From Acanthacorydalis orientalis (taxonomy: Eukaryota; Arthropoda; Insecta; Megaloptera; Corydalidae), in assembly GCA_034766995.1 (NCBI GenBank), contig CM068314.1, forward strand, positions 28,823,208-28,887,207: DNA of 64,000 nucleotides, written 5' to 3'. Each line of letters opens with the position of its first letter. Position 1 is the first letter of the stretch. A model generated the notes under the pieces. It saw nothing but the letters and a program-made list of their open reading frames with translations. It was not told the origin of the DNA and made no database searches. Made by a program: the position numbers and the translations under genes. Shown in pieces: positions 50,548-62,509 of the stretch.

Positions 50548-50675
50548 ATGTGTGTGTGTTTACAGAAATAACATTTATATTACGTTTATTAATAATTCTG
50601 TAGAATAAAATATTTATTATACACATATACATTCAAATACATATTTATATAATTATGAATATGATTATATATGTG

Positions 50676-50716
<41 letters not shown>

Positions 50717-50908
50717 GTATGTATGTGTACATGTATCCGTGTATATGTAGATGAAATATTGAACTACCCCGAAGGAAAACAAAATAATAATAGTAATAAA
50801 AATCACACAACAACTTGTTTAATAAAATGTATACAACATTATAACAATAAAAATTTAGTTGGTTGTAGAAGAAAATAACTGATATTCCTTAATAATTATA
50901 TACAATAT

Positions 50909-50981
<73 letters not shown>
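50492..50981. repeat. Cluster of three (TA)n arrays
   Basis: TA runs at 50492-50540, about 50684-50710 and 50913-50981, the last about 68 bp and among the longest here. Confidence 0.95.
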
Positions 50982-50984
<3 letters not shown>

Positions 50985-51249
50985 TATTAAAATATTCTAT
51001 TGAAATAAATCAAAAATCTTTTATGACTGTTTAAAATTTTCAAAATTTCAAAGATTGTTATATTATTCAATAAGTTATGTTCCATACGATTGAATTGAAA
51101 TATATGAAGAAACTGAACATTTATTTTACTAATTAAAATACAAATTTAAATGGAATTCATTTTTAAAGCAATAAAAAATATGAGCATGCAATGTTTCTTT
51201 GTTAAAAAATATATAGTTTTCATATAAACAATCTTTGCGAAAAAAAAAA

Positions 51250-51660
51250 CATCACAACATATTCTCAAATTTTCCATACATAACGGACGGAACGCATGAA
51301 CGAAAGTGACAAATTCCATTAGTATTTTTATTCCAGAATCGCCGCAGTCTGTCTCCACGACAGTTACTAACGTCGCAACGATTCTAGCGACAACAACAAC
51401 GACATAATATTATCCGCGTACACACAGCACATTCCTTCCGTGCAAAGAGATTCCAAAGACAAACGAATTTAAAATGACCTCAGGCATTTCAAACAGCGAA
51501 CATAGAACAAGTGAAGCTAGAACTCTGAAACAGGAAGACAGTTAACGTGGAATGGTACACGTCAAAACAACGATGATAACATGCGTTAATTGGTTATTTT
51601 ATATTTTGTAAAATGTTTGCGTTTGATCCTTTCACACGACGAAAATTAAAAACACACCTT
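51250..51660. promoter_or_regulatory. Less AT-rich island
   Basis: Complex block with CATAACGGACGGAACGCATG (51280) and CGTCGCAACGATTCTAGCGA (51371). A - frame (51358-51146) reads METDCGDSGIKILMEFVTFV at its start but is not recognised and has no splice context that I trust. Confidence 0.25.
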
Positions 51661-51669
51661 GTCTACTGA

Positions 51670-52275
51670 ACAAATCTATCGGAACGAATATGTAATTATT
51701 CTATTTACTTTAATAAGTATGTAAATATACATAATAAGAAAGTGAACAACAAATTTTCCTTTTTATAAAATTATCAAGTCACTGGTATTCTACTTTTATT
51801 TAAATTTATGTATTGATATTAATTATGGACTGTACTAAATACATTATTAATGATTAAAAATTAAAATTTATTTCGAATGATATTATAAATAAAATTCTAA
51901 TAGTAAAATACCGTCAATTATTAAAAATATAATATTTATATTTATTAATAAACGTACATAAATTATAATACAAATTATATTCACAAAAACATAATTATAC
52001 CTTATGATTATTGTTTTTTATAAAATTTTCAGAGATATTTCTATAGCTTTTTGTCTGTCTTTTATAACTGTTGTCTTATAACGCAATAATTCAGTTTTTA
52101 TTATAATTTGTATATATACGAATACATCAAAAACTATAAAATAATACATATTGAAATCTTATTAAAAATGACAATAGTTTTAATGTATCAACGATAAGAG
52201 TTTATTAAATACTTTACTGTATATAATAAATTACAGTTTATAAGTTTTTATTTCCTTTGAATGATAGCTTATATA
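51670..52275. other. AT-rich stretch, nothing recognised
   Basis: No repeat, island or exon seen. Confidence 0.6.
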
Positions 52276-52832
52276 TTAAGGTTAGTAGGAAAGTAATTGC
52301 GATTTGTGTTCTCTGAATCCTAATTTTAATTTTTTTCAATGAAAGTGTCATGTATTCATGTTAATATCATTTCAAAACGCATTTTTCAGTATGTATTTTG
52401 CTAATATCGACATTGGTTTCCTTATAAATTTTTTTCAAAGTGAATTAGTGAATTAAAGTTCGAAAATAAGCAAATAAGTGTCTTTTTTTGTATGACTTCA
52501 AAACGGGTGGTAAAGTAACAGAAACTGCTCATGAACTAAACGATGCTTTTGGTGTGGGTACTGTTAAGGAACGTACGGTGCAATGGTGGGTTCCAAAAAT
52601 TTCATGATGGGGATGAGAGCCTTTAAGATGAAGAAAGTCGCGGGCACCCTTCTTCAGTTCATAACGATCAACTTAAGGCGTTAGTTGAATGAGAATCACA
52701 TACGACAATTCGAGAGTCTGCATAAAATTTAGGCATTAGTCATCTAATAATTCTGGACAACTTAAAACAATTTAAATTAAAAAATGTATATGAATTTGAA
52801 GGTCATAAACTGCAATTATTTTCCTACTAACC

Positions 52833-52835
<3 letters not shown>
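52276..52835 (+). mobile_element. Short mariner, TTAGGTTGGTAG family, copy D
   Basis: About 560 bp. Left end TTAAGGTTAGTAGGAAAGTA, with one extra A compared with copy A; right end CCTACTAACCTA runs straight into a TA array. The + strand transposase remains are YDFKTGGKVTETAHELNDAF-like (about 52490-52550), GTVKERTVQWW-like, SLKMKKVAGTLLQFITIN-like in a shifted frame, and ISHLIILDNLKQFK-like. The sequence then jumps to the 3' end with KCI.I-like remains, the same class of deletion as A and B. Confidence 0.86.

Positions 52836-52895
<60 letters not shown>
52836..52895. repeat. (TA)n microsatellite abutting mariner copy D
   Basis: TA run of about 60 bp directly at the right end of the element. 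Confidence 0.97.
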
Positions 52896-52899
<4 letters not shown>

Positions 52900-53039
52900 C
52901 ACTTTCAGTCGTTTTTGATCCAATACTTCTTTTTTAATGTATTTCCAATGCGTTTTCTTGTATAAATTACTTTCCTTAAACACCACGCACATTAAAATTT
53001 ATGTGTTGAAAATTGCTATATAATTTAATGAAATTAATT

Positions 53040-53345
53040 CATTAAATAATCGCAGTTATGACGTTGAAGAAATAAACATAAGAAGAACAAAGCTGCGCGA
53101 CACCGAAAACTCAATGGCGGGATGAATGTGGTGGTGGCGACGAGAACCGTCGGTAAGTACGGAGTTGTAAACACACATACCGTCTATGTAACATATAGAG
53201 AGAGCGTCGGCGTGTGTCCCCTGAGGCCTGAGATTCCATCACACTTTTAACAGTTCTTGTGTGATCCTTTGACGGTCTGACTGACGCGCGTACGCTCAAG
53301 AAGCCGAAAGGTATGCGCAAAAGTTATAGCGTACGCCGTGGGACG
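53040..53345 (+). promoter_or_regulatory. GC-richest island, possible promoter or first exon
   Basis: Among the least AT-rich 300 bp of the window, with many CG dinucleotides. An ATG at 53122 opens 31 bases (peptide MNVVVATRTV) that run into a consensus donor, TCG|GTAAGT, at 53153. This could be the start of a + strand gene, or a CG-rich regulatory block with a chance donor. The - frame 53320-53111 (MRIPFGFLSVRASVRPSKDH and onward) is equally unrecognised. Confidence 0.25.
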
Positions 53346-53479
53346 ACGATGTATGTTATTTTTACACCGCAAATGTATGTGAAAAACATCAATTGCTCTC
53401 AGCTACCCGATATGCCTTTATTATTTTACGTACCTGCCATATTTCTTTTTAACACTATTGTGTCGTAGGTTGATGCTTT

Positions 53480-54395
53480 AAAGGAATGTAATGCGTTAGA
53501 TTAAAATAACAAAAAGGCAAGTCATTTGAAAAAGTGTATATTTTTAATATGCCTTCGAATATTTCACTTTGCTCCAATTTTTGTAAATCAAAAAGAAGAT
53601 AATAGGTAAATATCATGAAAGTAAACAAATTGTTTCCTATATATTTAACAATGACAAACAATATTTGCGCTTGCCTTAACTTATATTAGAAAACATTTAC
53701 AAAAAATACTACAACGGTTATTATCAAAAAGTTAAATCGAATTACAGTAGACTCGATTTTCCTATTCAAAGTCATATTCAAATTAAAATAACCAATATTT
53801 TTTCATTTAACATTCTTTAAAATTAAGAAAATTCCTCATTAATCAATTTTCTGAATAACTATAAAATATAATGTTATTTAAGTAGGAAATAGATATAACA
53901 ATCAATATAATATAAAAAAATCTCAGTTACTTAAAAATATTAATTAGCAAGACACATAAATCTTACATAAATGAAGTTTTTTTTTCATTGATTCAGTTTA
54001 TCCATATACCAGTGATTTTAATCTATTCGATTTTTATCATTTTAACAATTAACCAAAATGTCATAAATAATTAATAAATGTTATTACAAAATTATTTTTT
54101 TTATACAACAAAAACACTTGACTCTCATATGAACAAAATCTTAACATGATTGGAAAGTATTAATACTGAGTAGTAAATTAAATTATCACAATAACAGATT
54201 TTGACACTATGACTAAATTCCCGTTAGCCCATATTTTTTTAACTACCCCAGAAATAAAAAAAATTTTCCTGGACCATCAAATTTTAGTATATTTCGATTC
54301 TTGAATTTGTTTAAAATGATTCTATAAAATATTTGAAATAGTTTCTAAAAAAAAACAGTATTTCTATTTGTAAAAGTCGTCTCCAAAACCAAATA
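53480..54395. other. AT-rich stretch, nothing recognised
   Basis: The 68-codon - frame at 53455-53661 has no homology; no repeats seen. Confidence 0.55.
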
Positions 54396-54720
54396 ACCTA
54401 ATTTTATATCGATATTTTATTTGAAATTTTCGCCGAGAATGTTTAGAAATAACCCCTTCAGACGGGCATATGTTTATCACAAATTCACAAACTGTTGTCA
54501 AGCTCTCCCGGAGCTACTAGATATCTTGGCATACCGCACGGATGATGCGCCTTCAGCTGCCGGCAGCCCCATTCAATCAAATATTCAACGCTACCTAAGT
54601 GCTGTGAATACGTAATAAAATGACCCACTCTGTTACATCATTCCCACTGTAGTATAAACGCGGACCTAAGTTTCTACTCTGTTTTATGATTGGGACACCA
54701 CCTACGCATCTTGCACCACC
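54396..54720 (+). CDS. Low-confidence open frame in a GC-richer block
   Basis: A + frame is open for about 73 codons from 54396 to TAA at 54613-54615. Its second half, CCQALPELLDILAYRTDDAP, reads protein-like and is less AT-rich than the flanks. The stop is immediately followed by an overlapping AATAAA (54614-54619). TGTTTAG ending at 54445 could be an acceptor, which would make this a terminal exon. No family recognised and no upstream exon seen. It may equally be a transposon remnant or regulatory DNA; complex sequence continues to 54720. Confidence 0.25.
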
Positions 54721-54739
54721 GTACTAGAAGATTTTTCCA

Positions 54740-55201
54740 AGTGCCATTTTTCATTATAACATAAAATATTCGTTTTTAACTTCAAATTCGGTTACCTTTT
54801 AACGTACATTCATTTTACAATCTATAGAGTTTTCCTTTTCAGACATTGTTCAGTTTTTTGGTTACTGAAATATTTTCATTATGATAAAATACGATAGAGG
54901 AGGTCGAAGGAAATTATCTTTCCATAAATAAGTTTATAATAATTTTAAATAATCTCTGAACTTAATCGAAATAAAATATAATTTATTTACTCATACGAAA
55001 TTAAATTTTTCAAAGAACCACTCTAAAAGTTAAACTAACAGAAATTAAAAGCAAACATCAGATTTATATAAACATCGGACAAATTATGGCTGAAATGTGT
55101 ATATTTAAAAAAAAAATAACATACGCTATAAAATTTTAATCACTTCAAGAAGATAATGGGATAACAAAAAAGAATTAACTTTCACTTTTCTTAGAATTAA
55201 C

Positions 55202-55257
<56 letters not shown>

Positions 55258-55285
55258 GTAGATATATATATATATATATGAATAT
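54740..55285. other. AT-rich stretch with (TA)n arrays
   Basis: TA runs at 55208-55251 and 55262-55279, just left of the mariner at 55288; nothing else seen. Confidence 0.6.
55208..55279. repeat. Two (TA)n runs beside a mariner
   Basis: TA run of 44 bp, a short AAAATATG gap, then about 18 bp of TA. Confidence 0.96.
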
Positions 55286-55287
55286 TG

Positions 55288-56093
55288 TTTGATAAGTTTG
55301 GTAAAAAAGTAAGTTAAATACTGTTTCTTGGAAAAAATCTATTTTATTTCTCAACATAGTCTCCATTGAGGGTTATACACTTGGTCCAGCGAGTTTGCAA
55401 AATATGTATTAACGGCGGCGATGATTTCCTCATTCGACGGTAATTTCATCCCATCGAGCCAAATTTTCAAGTTTGGGAAGAGGAAGAAGTCGCACGGGAC
55501 CAAGTCTGGAGAATAGGGTGGATTAGGAATTAATAAGAAGCTTAATTAGTGCAATTTCATCATTTCGACGGTCGATTTGTGGGACGGCACGTTGTCTTGG
55601 TGAAAGAGCACTTTTTTGTGCACCAATCTTGACCGTTTTTGTTTCAGCTCTTCTTTCAAACGATCCAATAATGTTGCATAATAGACTCCTGTTATCATTT
55701 TTCCCTTCATTAAGTAGTCGTTCAAAATAATTCCTTGGTAATCCCAAAAAAATAATGGCCATCACCGTCCCAGCCGACAAAACGGTCTTCGTCTTCTTCA
55801 GTGCACTTTCACCAACGTTGTCCGCTGCTTTAACTGCAGCTTCGACTTAGGTGTGTAGTGGTGGATCCATATTTTATCCACGGTGACGAATCGACGCAAA
55901 AAGGACTAATCGTTTTTTTCCATTTTTGCGGGCACTGCTACAATGCTCGCTTCAAACATCTGTAGAACGTCAATAACACGTCACTTCTGGCTTACATTTC
56001 TCCTATGCTAGTTTGAAAAGTAACACTGGATAGCCGTGACATTACCAAAAGAATGGTGGCGCCATATCATAGAAATTTGCCAAACTTATCAAA
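55288..56093 (-). mobile_element. Mariner (DD34D) lacking its DNA-binding domain
   Basis: Both ends carry TTTGATAAGTTTGG in inverted orientation (55288-55301 and 56080-56093). The transposase runs on the - strand in order: LRRFVTVDKIWIHHYTPKSK (about 55905-55846; first catalytic Asp at 55876-55878), SAGTVMAIIF with FWDYQGI in a shifted frame (55785-55735), HKKVLFHQDNVPSHKSTVEM (around 55620-55560; second Asp at 55594-55596), then PPYSPDLVPCDFFLFPNLK (around 55520-55465; third Asp at 55490-55492) and LPSNEEIIAAVN (to about 55405). The two last Asp codons are 104 bases apart, one short of the 105 expected for DD34D, so a 1-base deletion separates them. At least one other frameshift and several stops are visible. 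At about 806 bp it lacks the N-terminal helix-turn-helix region of a 1.3-kb element. Inactive. Confidence 0.9.
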
Positions 56094-56307
56094 TTACCCA
56101 CAAATATTACAAAACTAATTAATTTAACATTTTATTATTTTATAATAAATATAATAATATTTTGATTTCCACATGAATATTAATGTCTTTTAAAAATATT
56201 TGTCTAGTTCCAACCAAATAAATAAGTCATATTATATAATATTCAAAAACTACACTAATCATTTTTATTTATGTACTAAAATGTAATTAATTTTTTTATC
56301 AACATAT

Positions 56308-56362
<55 letters not shown>

Positions 56363-57030
56363 AAAATGTTCTAAAATATTTGCAAATAAGAAACATTGTT
56401 CGAAAATGAAAATACAAATTGAATTCAACATGCACTTAGTGATTTTCACTTTTTTTTAAAAATATTTACATTTTCTTCAAAACTATCGCGTTTTTCAACA
56501 AAAACTTTTATTTAAATTTCACTAAAATTTCGTAATTATTATGAACTCATACCAAATATAAGACGGTTCAAATCAGAATAATTACTTTCTAAACAATATA
56601 TTATATTTTATTCTCGAATTCAAACCTATAAAATATTAAATGTTTATTTTTTTTAAAAAAATGTACATAAAATCCTAAAAAGAGGATATTTGAAAAATAA
56701 TAAAAATAACTGATATCAAAATTTGTATTTTACAAATTCTAGTTCTATATGGCAAATACATACCATTTACGTTGATTTTGTTTTTTTATTGTAAAATATA
56801 TACTAGTATTTATGATCAAAAATTACATTTTATGCAATTATCTTTTTCTTCTGATTAAAAAAGATATCAATGACTGATTTTTTTCCTGACATTCGATTTT
56901 ATCTCTTATCAAATACATAATTAAAGATTGGTAGCAACTAAAAAAGTTAACAATTTATATATATATATATATATATATGCTTTTATTGTTGTTTACACAT
57001 TTGTTAATAATAAACAAGTGTTCATAGTAC
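56094..57030. other. AT-rich stretch, nothing coding recognised
   Basis: TA runs at 56316-56359 and about 56957-56977. Confidence 0.55.
56316..56359. repeat. (TA)n microsatellite
   Basis: TA run of about 44 bp. Confidence 0.96.
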
Positions 57031-57039
57031 TGTGCACAA

Positions 57040-57420
57040 TCAAGAGCATACAATATTAGTGATTCGACTGATGAAATAAGCAAGCAGACATGAGCAGACT
57101 TTCATAGCCGGCGTGGGACCCATGTGGTCATGTCGGTAATGTAGCTACCGTTTCCAAGCGCATCAATTATTCAATTGTTTCGAGAATGTTGCAAGAAAAT
57201 AATCAAACTCGGCTTCAAATTGGCCACCCGACCGTTTCTCGTCGTCACAAATATGTATGTACGGCAATGCTCCGTCAAGTTTCTCTACGTATATGGGTAT
57301 ACTTTAGGGAGATATTCTTCGTTAACTTGCACAGCAGTTAGATTTGCGTTATAGCAAACGACTACAAGATACACTACTCAGTTCGTACGATAATAAACAT
57401 TACGTGATCGTCTTTTTTCC
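57040..57420. promoter_or_regulatory. Less AT-rich island
   Basis: Complex block including CATAGCCGGCGTGGGACCCA (57104) and TTGGCCACCCGACCGTTTCT (57219). No open frame of useful length. Possible regulatory region or an old repeat with no partner here. Confidence 0.25.
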
Positions 57421-57429
57421 GAAAAAAGC

Positions 57430-58609
57430 TATTAAGAGAAAATAATAACTAAGTTCTATTTAGAATATTTGACAAGCTAATCACGTTGTAAACAAAAATA
57501 TTTATTTTAAACAATCATCTCTTCAATCTTAGAGAAATAACAATAAATAAAATATACGCATATACAGATCAACGCCTATTCACAAAAAAATCATTAACGG
57601 TTAATTTTCTTCAAGGAAAATAACTATGTTTCCATTTCAGCCTATTCTCAAACTGTCTGCCCCAACAGCCCTCTTTTGAACAATCTATCTCAAAAGTATA
57701 TACAAAGACTTGATAAAGTTCCAATACTGTTCAAAAAATACTTGTCAATAGTATAGAAATTATATTCAAATATCATCTGAACTGTATCGATCCGCTTTGT
57801 GTATTTTTCAGATATAATATTCACGAAAAATGATAAAGATGAAAAGATTGTAAAAAAATCGATTTAATGAAACAGAAATAAATTTTATTTACATTATTTT
57901 GAAATATTTGAAATATTAATTTATTTTCTTCTTAAAAGTAATATTTATTATTCACAGTATTATATTATTATTCAAAGTTTGATATGTAGAATCTTAAAAT
58001 GAAATTTAAACTCATTAATTAACCAGTTCATATCTGACTAATTCCAAAAAAATTACTATTATTATATATATAAATTAAATTACTATTACTATATATACAG
58101 ACATTAATAACTAATATATACTAAATAATTTATATAATTATACTCAAATCTCGAAAATCTCATATTAAGAACAAATATGCTCTAGTAAGATAGTGATGTT
58201 GACTTCCAAAAAATTCAAGGCTTGTTCCAAAATTACAGTAATTTAAGAAAAACAAAACTTTTTATAGTGGAATATCGTTTCAATTTAATCTTAGCTGATT
58301 CGTTACTACAAGTGATTTTCATTCAAACTTACATCCAAAATATCAACGTTTAAACTTATTTTAAGGATACATCAAGTAAGTTAGGTTCCCTTTAGGACTG
58401 TGATCTTCGTCTAGGTATTTACGCATATTATTTTTAAATTTTAGATTTATTTATTGTTTAACATGTCTTCCTAACATATGTTACAATCATATGATTGCGA
58501 TTTATATAGATAAAGATAATATCAAAAAAAATTTACCTCTCACTAATGTAAGAAGTACAGATTATAAAATCGAAATACATTTTTTTGCACAGTGCTCACT
58601 TTAACCAAG
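57430..58609. other. AT-rich stretch, nothing recognised
   Basis: No exon, island or repeat family seen. Confidence 0.6.

Positions 58610-58656
<47 letters not shown>
58610..58656. repeat. (TA)n microsatellite left of MITE copy 4
   Basis: TA run of about 46 bp that runs into the MITE left end. Confidence 0.96.
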
Positions 58657-58658
<2 letters not shown>

Positions 58659-58844
58659 TGATTTAATTTAGCCTTCCACATGAAAGTATTAAGAAAAAAG
58701 GCAAGAGTTAAAAAAGCATGTTATTTTTTTTAGTATTTTAGTTCAATTGTATTTTAGTATTGAATTGAACTAAATAAAAAATAATATAATTTATTTAGTT
58801 TTTGGTTTTTTAATACTTTCATGTGGAAGCCTAAATTGAATCAG

Positions 58845-58848
<4 letters not shown>
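58655..58848. mobile_element. Palindromic TA-flanked MITE, copy 4 (best kept)
   Basis: Left end TAGGTGATTTAATTTAGCCT then TCCACATGAAAGTATTAA. The right end is the inverted match TTAATACTTTCATGTGGAAG then CCTAAATTGAATCAGCCTA. The inner palindrome TTTAGTTCAATT and GAATTGAACTAAA is intact. About 194 bp, with (TA)n on both sides. Confidence 0.88.

Positions 58849-58883
<35 letters not shown>
58847..58883. repeat. (TA)n microsatellite right of MITE copy 4
   Basis: TA run of about 37 bp beginning at the MITE right end. Confidence 0.95.
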
Positions 58884-58886
<3 letters not shown>

Positions 58887-58889
58887 AAT

Positions 58890-59919
58890 ATATATATACA
58901 TACAGATAGATAGATTAATGGATAGACAGATAAATATATACATAAATATTTGTATAAAATAAATATTCATAAATTACTTCAAATTAGACACTAAACAGAA
59001 ATTCTTAGAAAAAAGATTAATAAATATGTTAAAAATGTAATATTAAAAGTATTATTATAATATTTTAATAATAATATACAACGTAAACAATATATTAAAA
59101 GCTATTAGAATAATGAAAAGAAAATAACGAAACTATTAAATGAAATAATATAATACTCATGAACGTTTTTTTAAAAAAAATATAAATAAGTATAATTTGT
59201 ATTATTAAGAATAAATTTATAATAAACAGAACAGTTATTCTATAAAATGAAACAAAAAATCAACTCCAAAACAAAAAAAATAGTTGTATAAATATAACGA
59301 TAAAATATTCAATCAATAATTGCGGTTACTGTTACTTTTTTAATATAAATCGCTCCGAGACAAACATTCATGTTTTATTTATCAGAGAAACATTCATTCT
59401 TAAAATAAAAAAATATGTCAGGTAAAAGATTGATATTATATCGAAATTATTTACAGTTCTATTAAAAAAAATAAATAGCATTAATTGAAATCATTTGAAA
59501 ATACCTGCCATTTGAAACAAACAAAATATATAAAGTATTAGTTTTTGTCACAGAAATATTAATTGAAATGAATTTACTTTTTGAAATAATTAATTATACA
59601 ATTTCAATCATACTTTTTTGATATTATAAAAAAAATCTCGTAAGTTTCTTATTTTATTTCTAATGTTTTAATTTGGTATTTTATAAATAAAAATGTTAAA
59701 CAAATACACAATACAGCCAAATATATTAAATTCGGGAAAGTAATTGCTTCTTTATTCAGTAAAAGAAAGAATGATCTACTTAAATTCGTTTGTATTCATT
59801 AATTATATTCTTTTAATAGTTTATTTTTTATTTTCATTAAATATATATTATTTGAAATTATTTACATTTATAAAAAATAATTTGTGAAATATGTATATAT
59901 ATATATGTGTGTGTGTGTT

Positions 59920-59950
<31 letters not shown>

Positions 59951-60090
59951 AAACAAAAAAAAACACCTTCCAATTTAACAAATTCATTCTGCAAATAAAT
60001 GATTTTTCTGAACGAACACACTCTTAAAATTACGGACATAACGCTATAATACAATGCCGCTTCTTTTCTCCGAAACTTATTGCAAACTGA
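58890..60090. other. AT-rich stretch, nothing coding recognised
   Basis: A short GATA-type run (58909-58935), interrupted (TA)n/(TG)n at 59889-59942; the 84-codon - frame at 59848-60102 is unrecognised and crosses the array. Confidence 0.5.
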
Positions 60091-60109
60091 AAAGTTTTTC
60101 AAGATGTGA

Positions 60110-60250
60110 AATTAAATTTGGGGCGCGAACTTTTTTTAATATTATGATATTGCGGCATTTGTGGTGGTGCAGCCATTTACTTCGCTGGGATTCAAACTCT
60201 CAGGTGAAATGCAAATAGCAATTTTAAATAAATATGCGCCGAAAGTGATG
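60110..60250. promoter_or_regulatory. Small complex island
   Basis: Starts GGGGCGCGAACTTTTTTTAA and includes TTGTGGTGGTGCAGCCATTT near 60158. No coding capacity seen. Confidence 0.2.
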
Positions 60251-60254
60251 TATA

Positions 60255-60870
60255 TTCTGTTTTTTTTTTTAATTTTTATATTCATTACTCTTGCGAGTTA
60301 TTTTAAGAACGGAAAGATTTCAATGTTTTGGTTTTAAACTTGTTTTTAAAATAGTATAAACTTTAACAATGTAATATTTTATTTATAGATTATTTGTATT
60401 TTATAAAAGTATGTGCATTGAATACTTAAATATTTATCGAATAAAAACCATTAGTTTTATAAAATATGTCGAAATTAAATGTACTAATTAGGAATTTATT
60501 CTTTAATAAAATGAAGTGATAATAAAAATGACATTTATGATACATATGATTTTATCTTAAAAAAATAGTTTAAGTTTATAACGATATAGTATATTTATAT
60601 TTTAATGCAAACAGAATTATTATTATGAGTCAATCTTATTGTATTTTAGTTAATTCATTTGAACATAGAATTAAAATGTTGCATAAGTAATTAATTAATA
60701 TTATATACTTATTAATGTAAGTGTAAATAAATCAAAATAATAAAATTAATGATTTATAGCATTTTTTACATTAATATCGTTAATAGAATGCATCATTATA
60801 ATTATATATTCTACAAACGGTTTAAATTTAAACAAACCCATTATTATAACTTTAAAACGAAAGAGAGTAT
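60255..60870. other. AT-rich stretch, nothing recognised
   Basis: Featureless A/T-rich sequence. Confidence 0.6.
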
Positions 60871-60879
60871 GAATTCTTT

Positions 60880-61400
60880 TATACATAAATCTGGGGTTAA
60901 ATTAGCTACATTAACAGAGTAGAGAGTAGTTTTTCTCTGTCGTCATGTATAAACATTGAGGACACCGTGTTAATTTCTAATGTGCCATATGTATTCCGGA
61001 TAGATGGGGCGGAAGAATAGGGCAATGTTAGTCATGACGAAAATGAAGAACGGAAGAGAACGCACAAGCCGTGTGTAGCTCTGTTAAATAGGTAGACGGC
61101 GAATGGTATCGGAGGGTAGACATCACGTACGTATCTACATAACATACAGCAACGGGCAGATGGTGCGGCTGGAACGTTGTCGTATAACGGTGAACGTATG
61201 CGACAAGTAGGGGGGATGTGGAAGAAGATGAAGAATACAGTGTCGACATACAGGTAATGAAATTGAAAAGCAATTAAATGGCGCTGCTATCGGCGGCAAA
61301 TCACTGCGCCCTTCCACTCTCACACCCCTAATTTCCGATACACGTGGTGGATGCAGTTGACCAACTGAAAGCATCATAGAATTGAAAATGAAATTTTAAA
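60880..61400. promoter_or_regulatory. GC-richer island with two overlapping - strand frames
   Basis: About 500 bp, clearly less AT-rich. On the - strand, frames 61377-61135 (80 codons) and 61273-61028 (81 codons) overlap in different phases, so at most one could code; neither is recognised and both are rich in Ser, Thr, Pro and His. An E-box CACGTG lies at 61342-61347 and CAGCGCCATTTAATTGC-type sequence at about 61285 on the - strand. I favour a conserved regulatory block, with an exon as the alternative. Confidence 0.3.
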
Positions 61401-62500
61401 CAATCGAACGTACAAGCTTGTCAAAAGTAAAAATATATAATTTAACTGATAAACATAAAATAATTTAACTCTCTTTAGTTTCATACAATAACATCTTTTT
61501 ATTCGTAGAAAGGTCGCTAATCTAACAATAATAAGTTAAATGGTTGATAATACTTCGATCAAATTTAAGAATTTGATAATTTTTTAAATCAGTATGAAAT
61601 CAAATCTCCCACAACCTTTACTATTTCAGTGAATTTGTGTTCTAGAGAAATAATTCAGTATTTATTTTACTGGGAATGAATTAAGAAACCTGGGGTATTT
61701 GTTCTTAAATATTTCAAAATGAATCATGTATTCTATTACTAAAATACAATTTAATTTTTTTACTCACATACGATTAATAATTATATGTGCTTTTTTGTTA
61801 CTAATTTTTTAAATAATTCTATTAAAAATATTATATTTTATAAATATATGTATGTGCGCGTGTGTGTACATGTAGAGCGAGTAGAGGAGAGAAAAAAAAT
61901 ATAAATTAACAAAACACTTAGGGTAAAAATGTTATATTTTTTGTGACAAAAAATTAATCTTTAAAATAAATATTTCTACACGAAATAATTATTCTACTTA
62001 GCATTGATCTATTTAAAAAAAAGTACATTTGATATCCACTAATTTCAAAAATTCATTTCTCTAAATACAATTATCTTATAATTTATTTTTAGTCCAATCA
62101 TTCACATTTTTAAATTCTTAGCTTAATTCATAAATATATACAAAAATATAAATAAATCTAAAACAAGGTAATTGATTGAAACTGGTTTAGTATAAAATCG
62201 AATTCTTATTAGTTAAAAAAATAAATTGATTAAGAGTATAAATACAATTTCTTTTATAAATTATTTTCGAACAATAATTCTTTTATAACCAATGAAATTA
62301 TCTTTTAAAGAAATTAGTGTATTAATCAAACAATAAATATAATTCCAAAATAAAAGATACTATATGACATAAATAACTGCTAATCAAATAAATAATCTGA
62401 TAAATACACTGCGAAGAATCTTAAAACGCCTTAGACTATTATTAAATAAAATATTTAACTAAATTCATCATATATTCCTCATAACAATGGATTCGTATGA
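61400..62500. other. AT-rich stretch, nothing recognised
   Basis: A short TG run near 61848-61867; otherwise featureless. Confidence 0.6.
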
Positions 62501-62509
62501 CATTTGTGT

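Noticed and set aside
61028..61377. Two 80-codon - strand frames as genes
   Set aside because: They overlap in different phases and have no recognised similarity; a GC-richer island removes stop codons on several frames at once.
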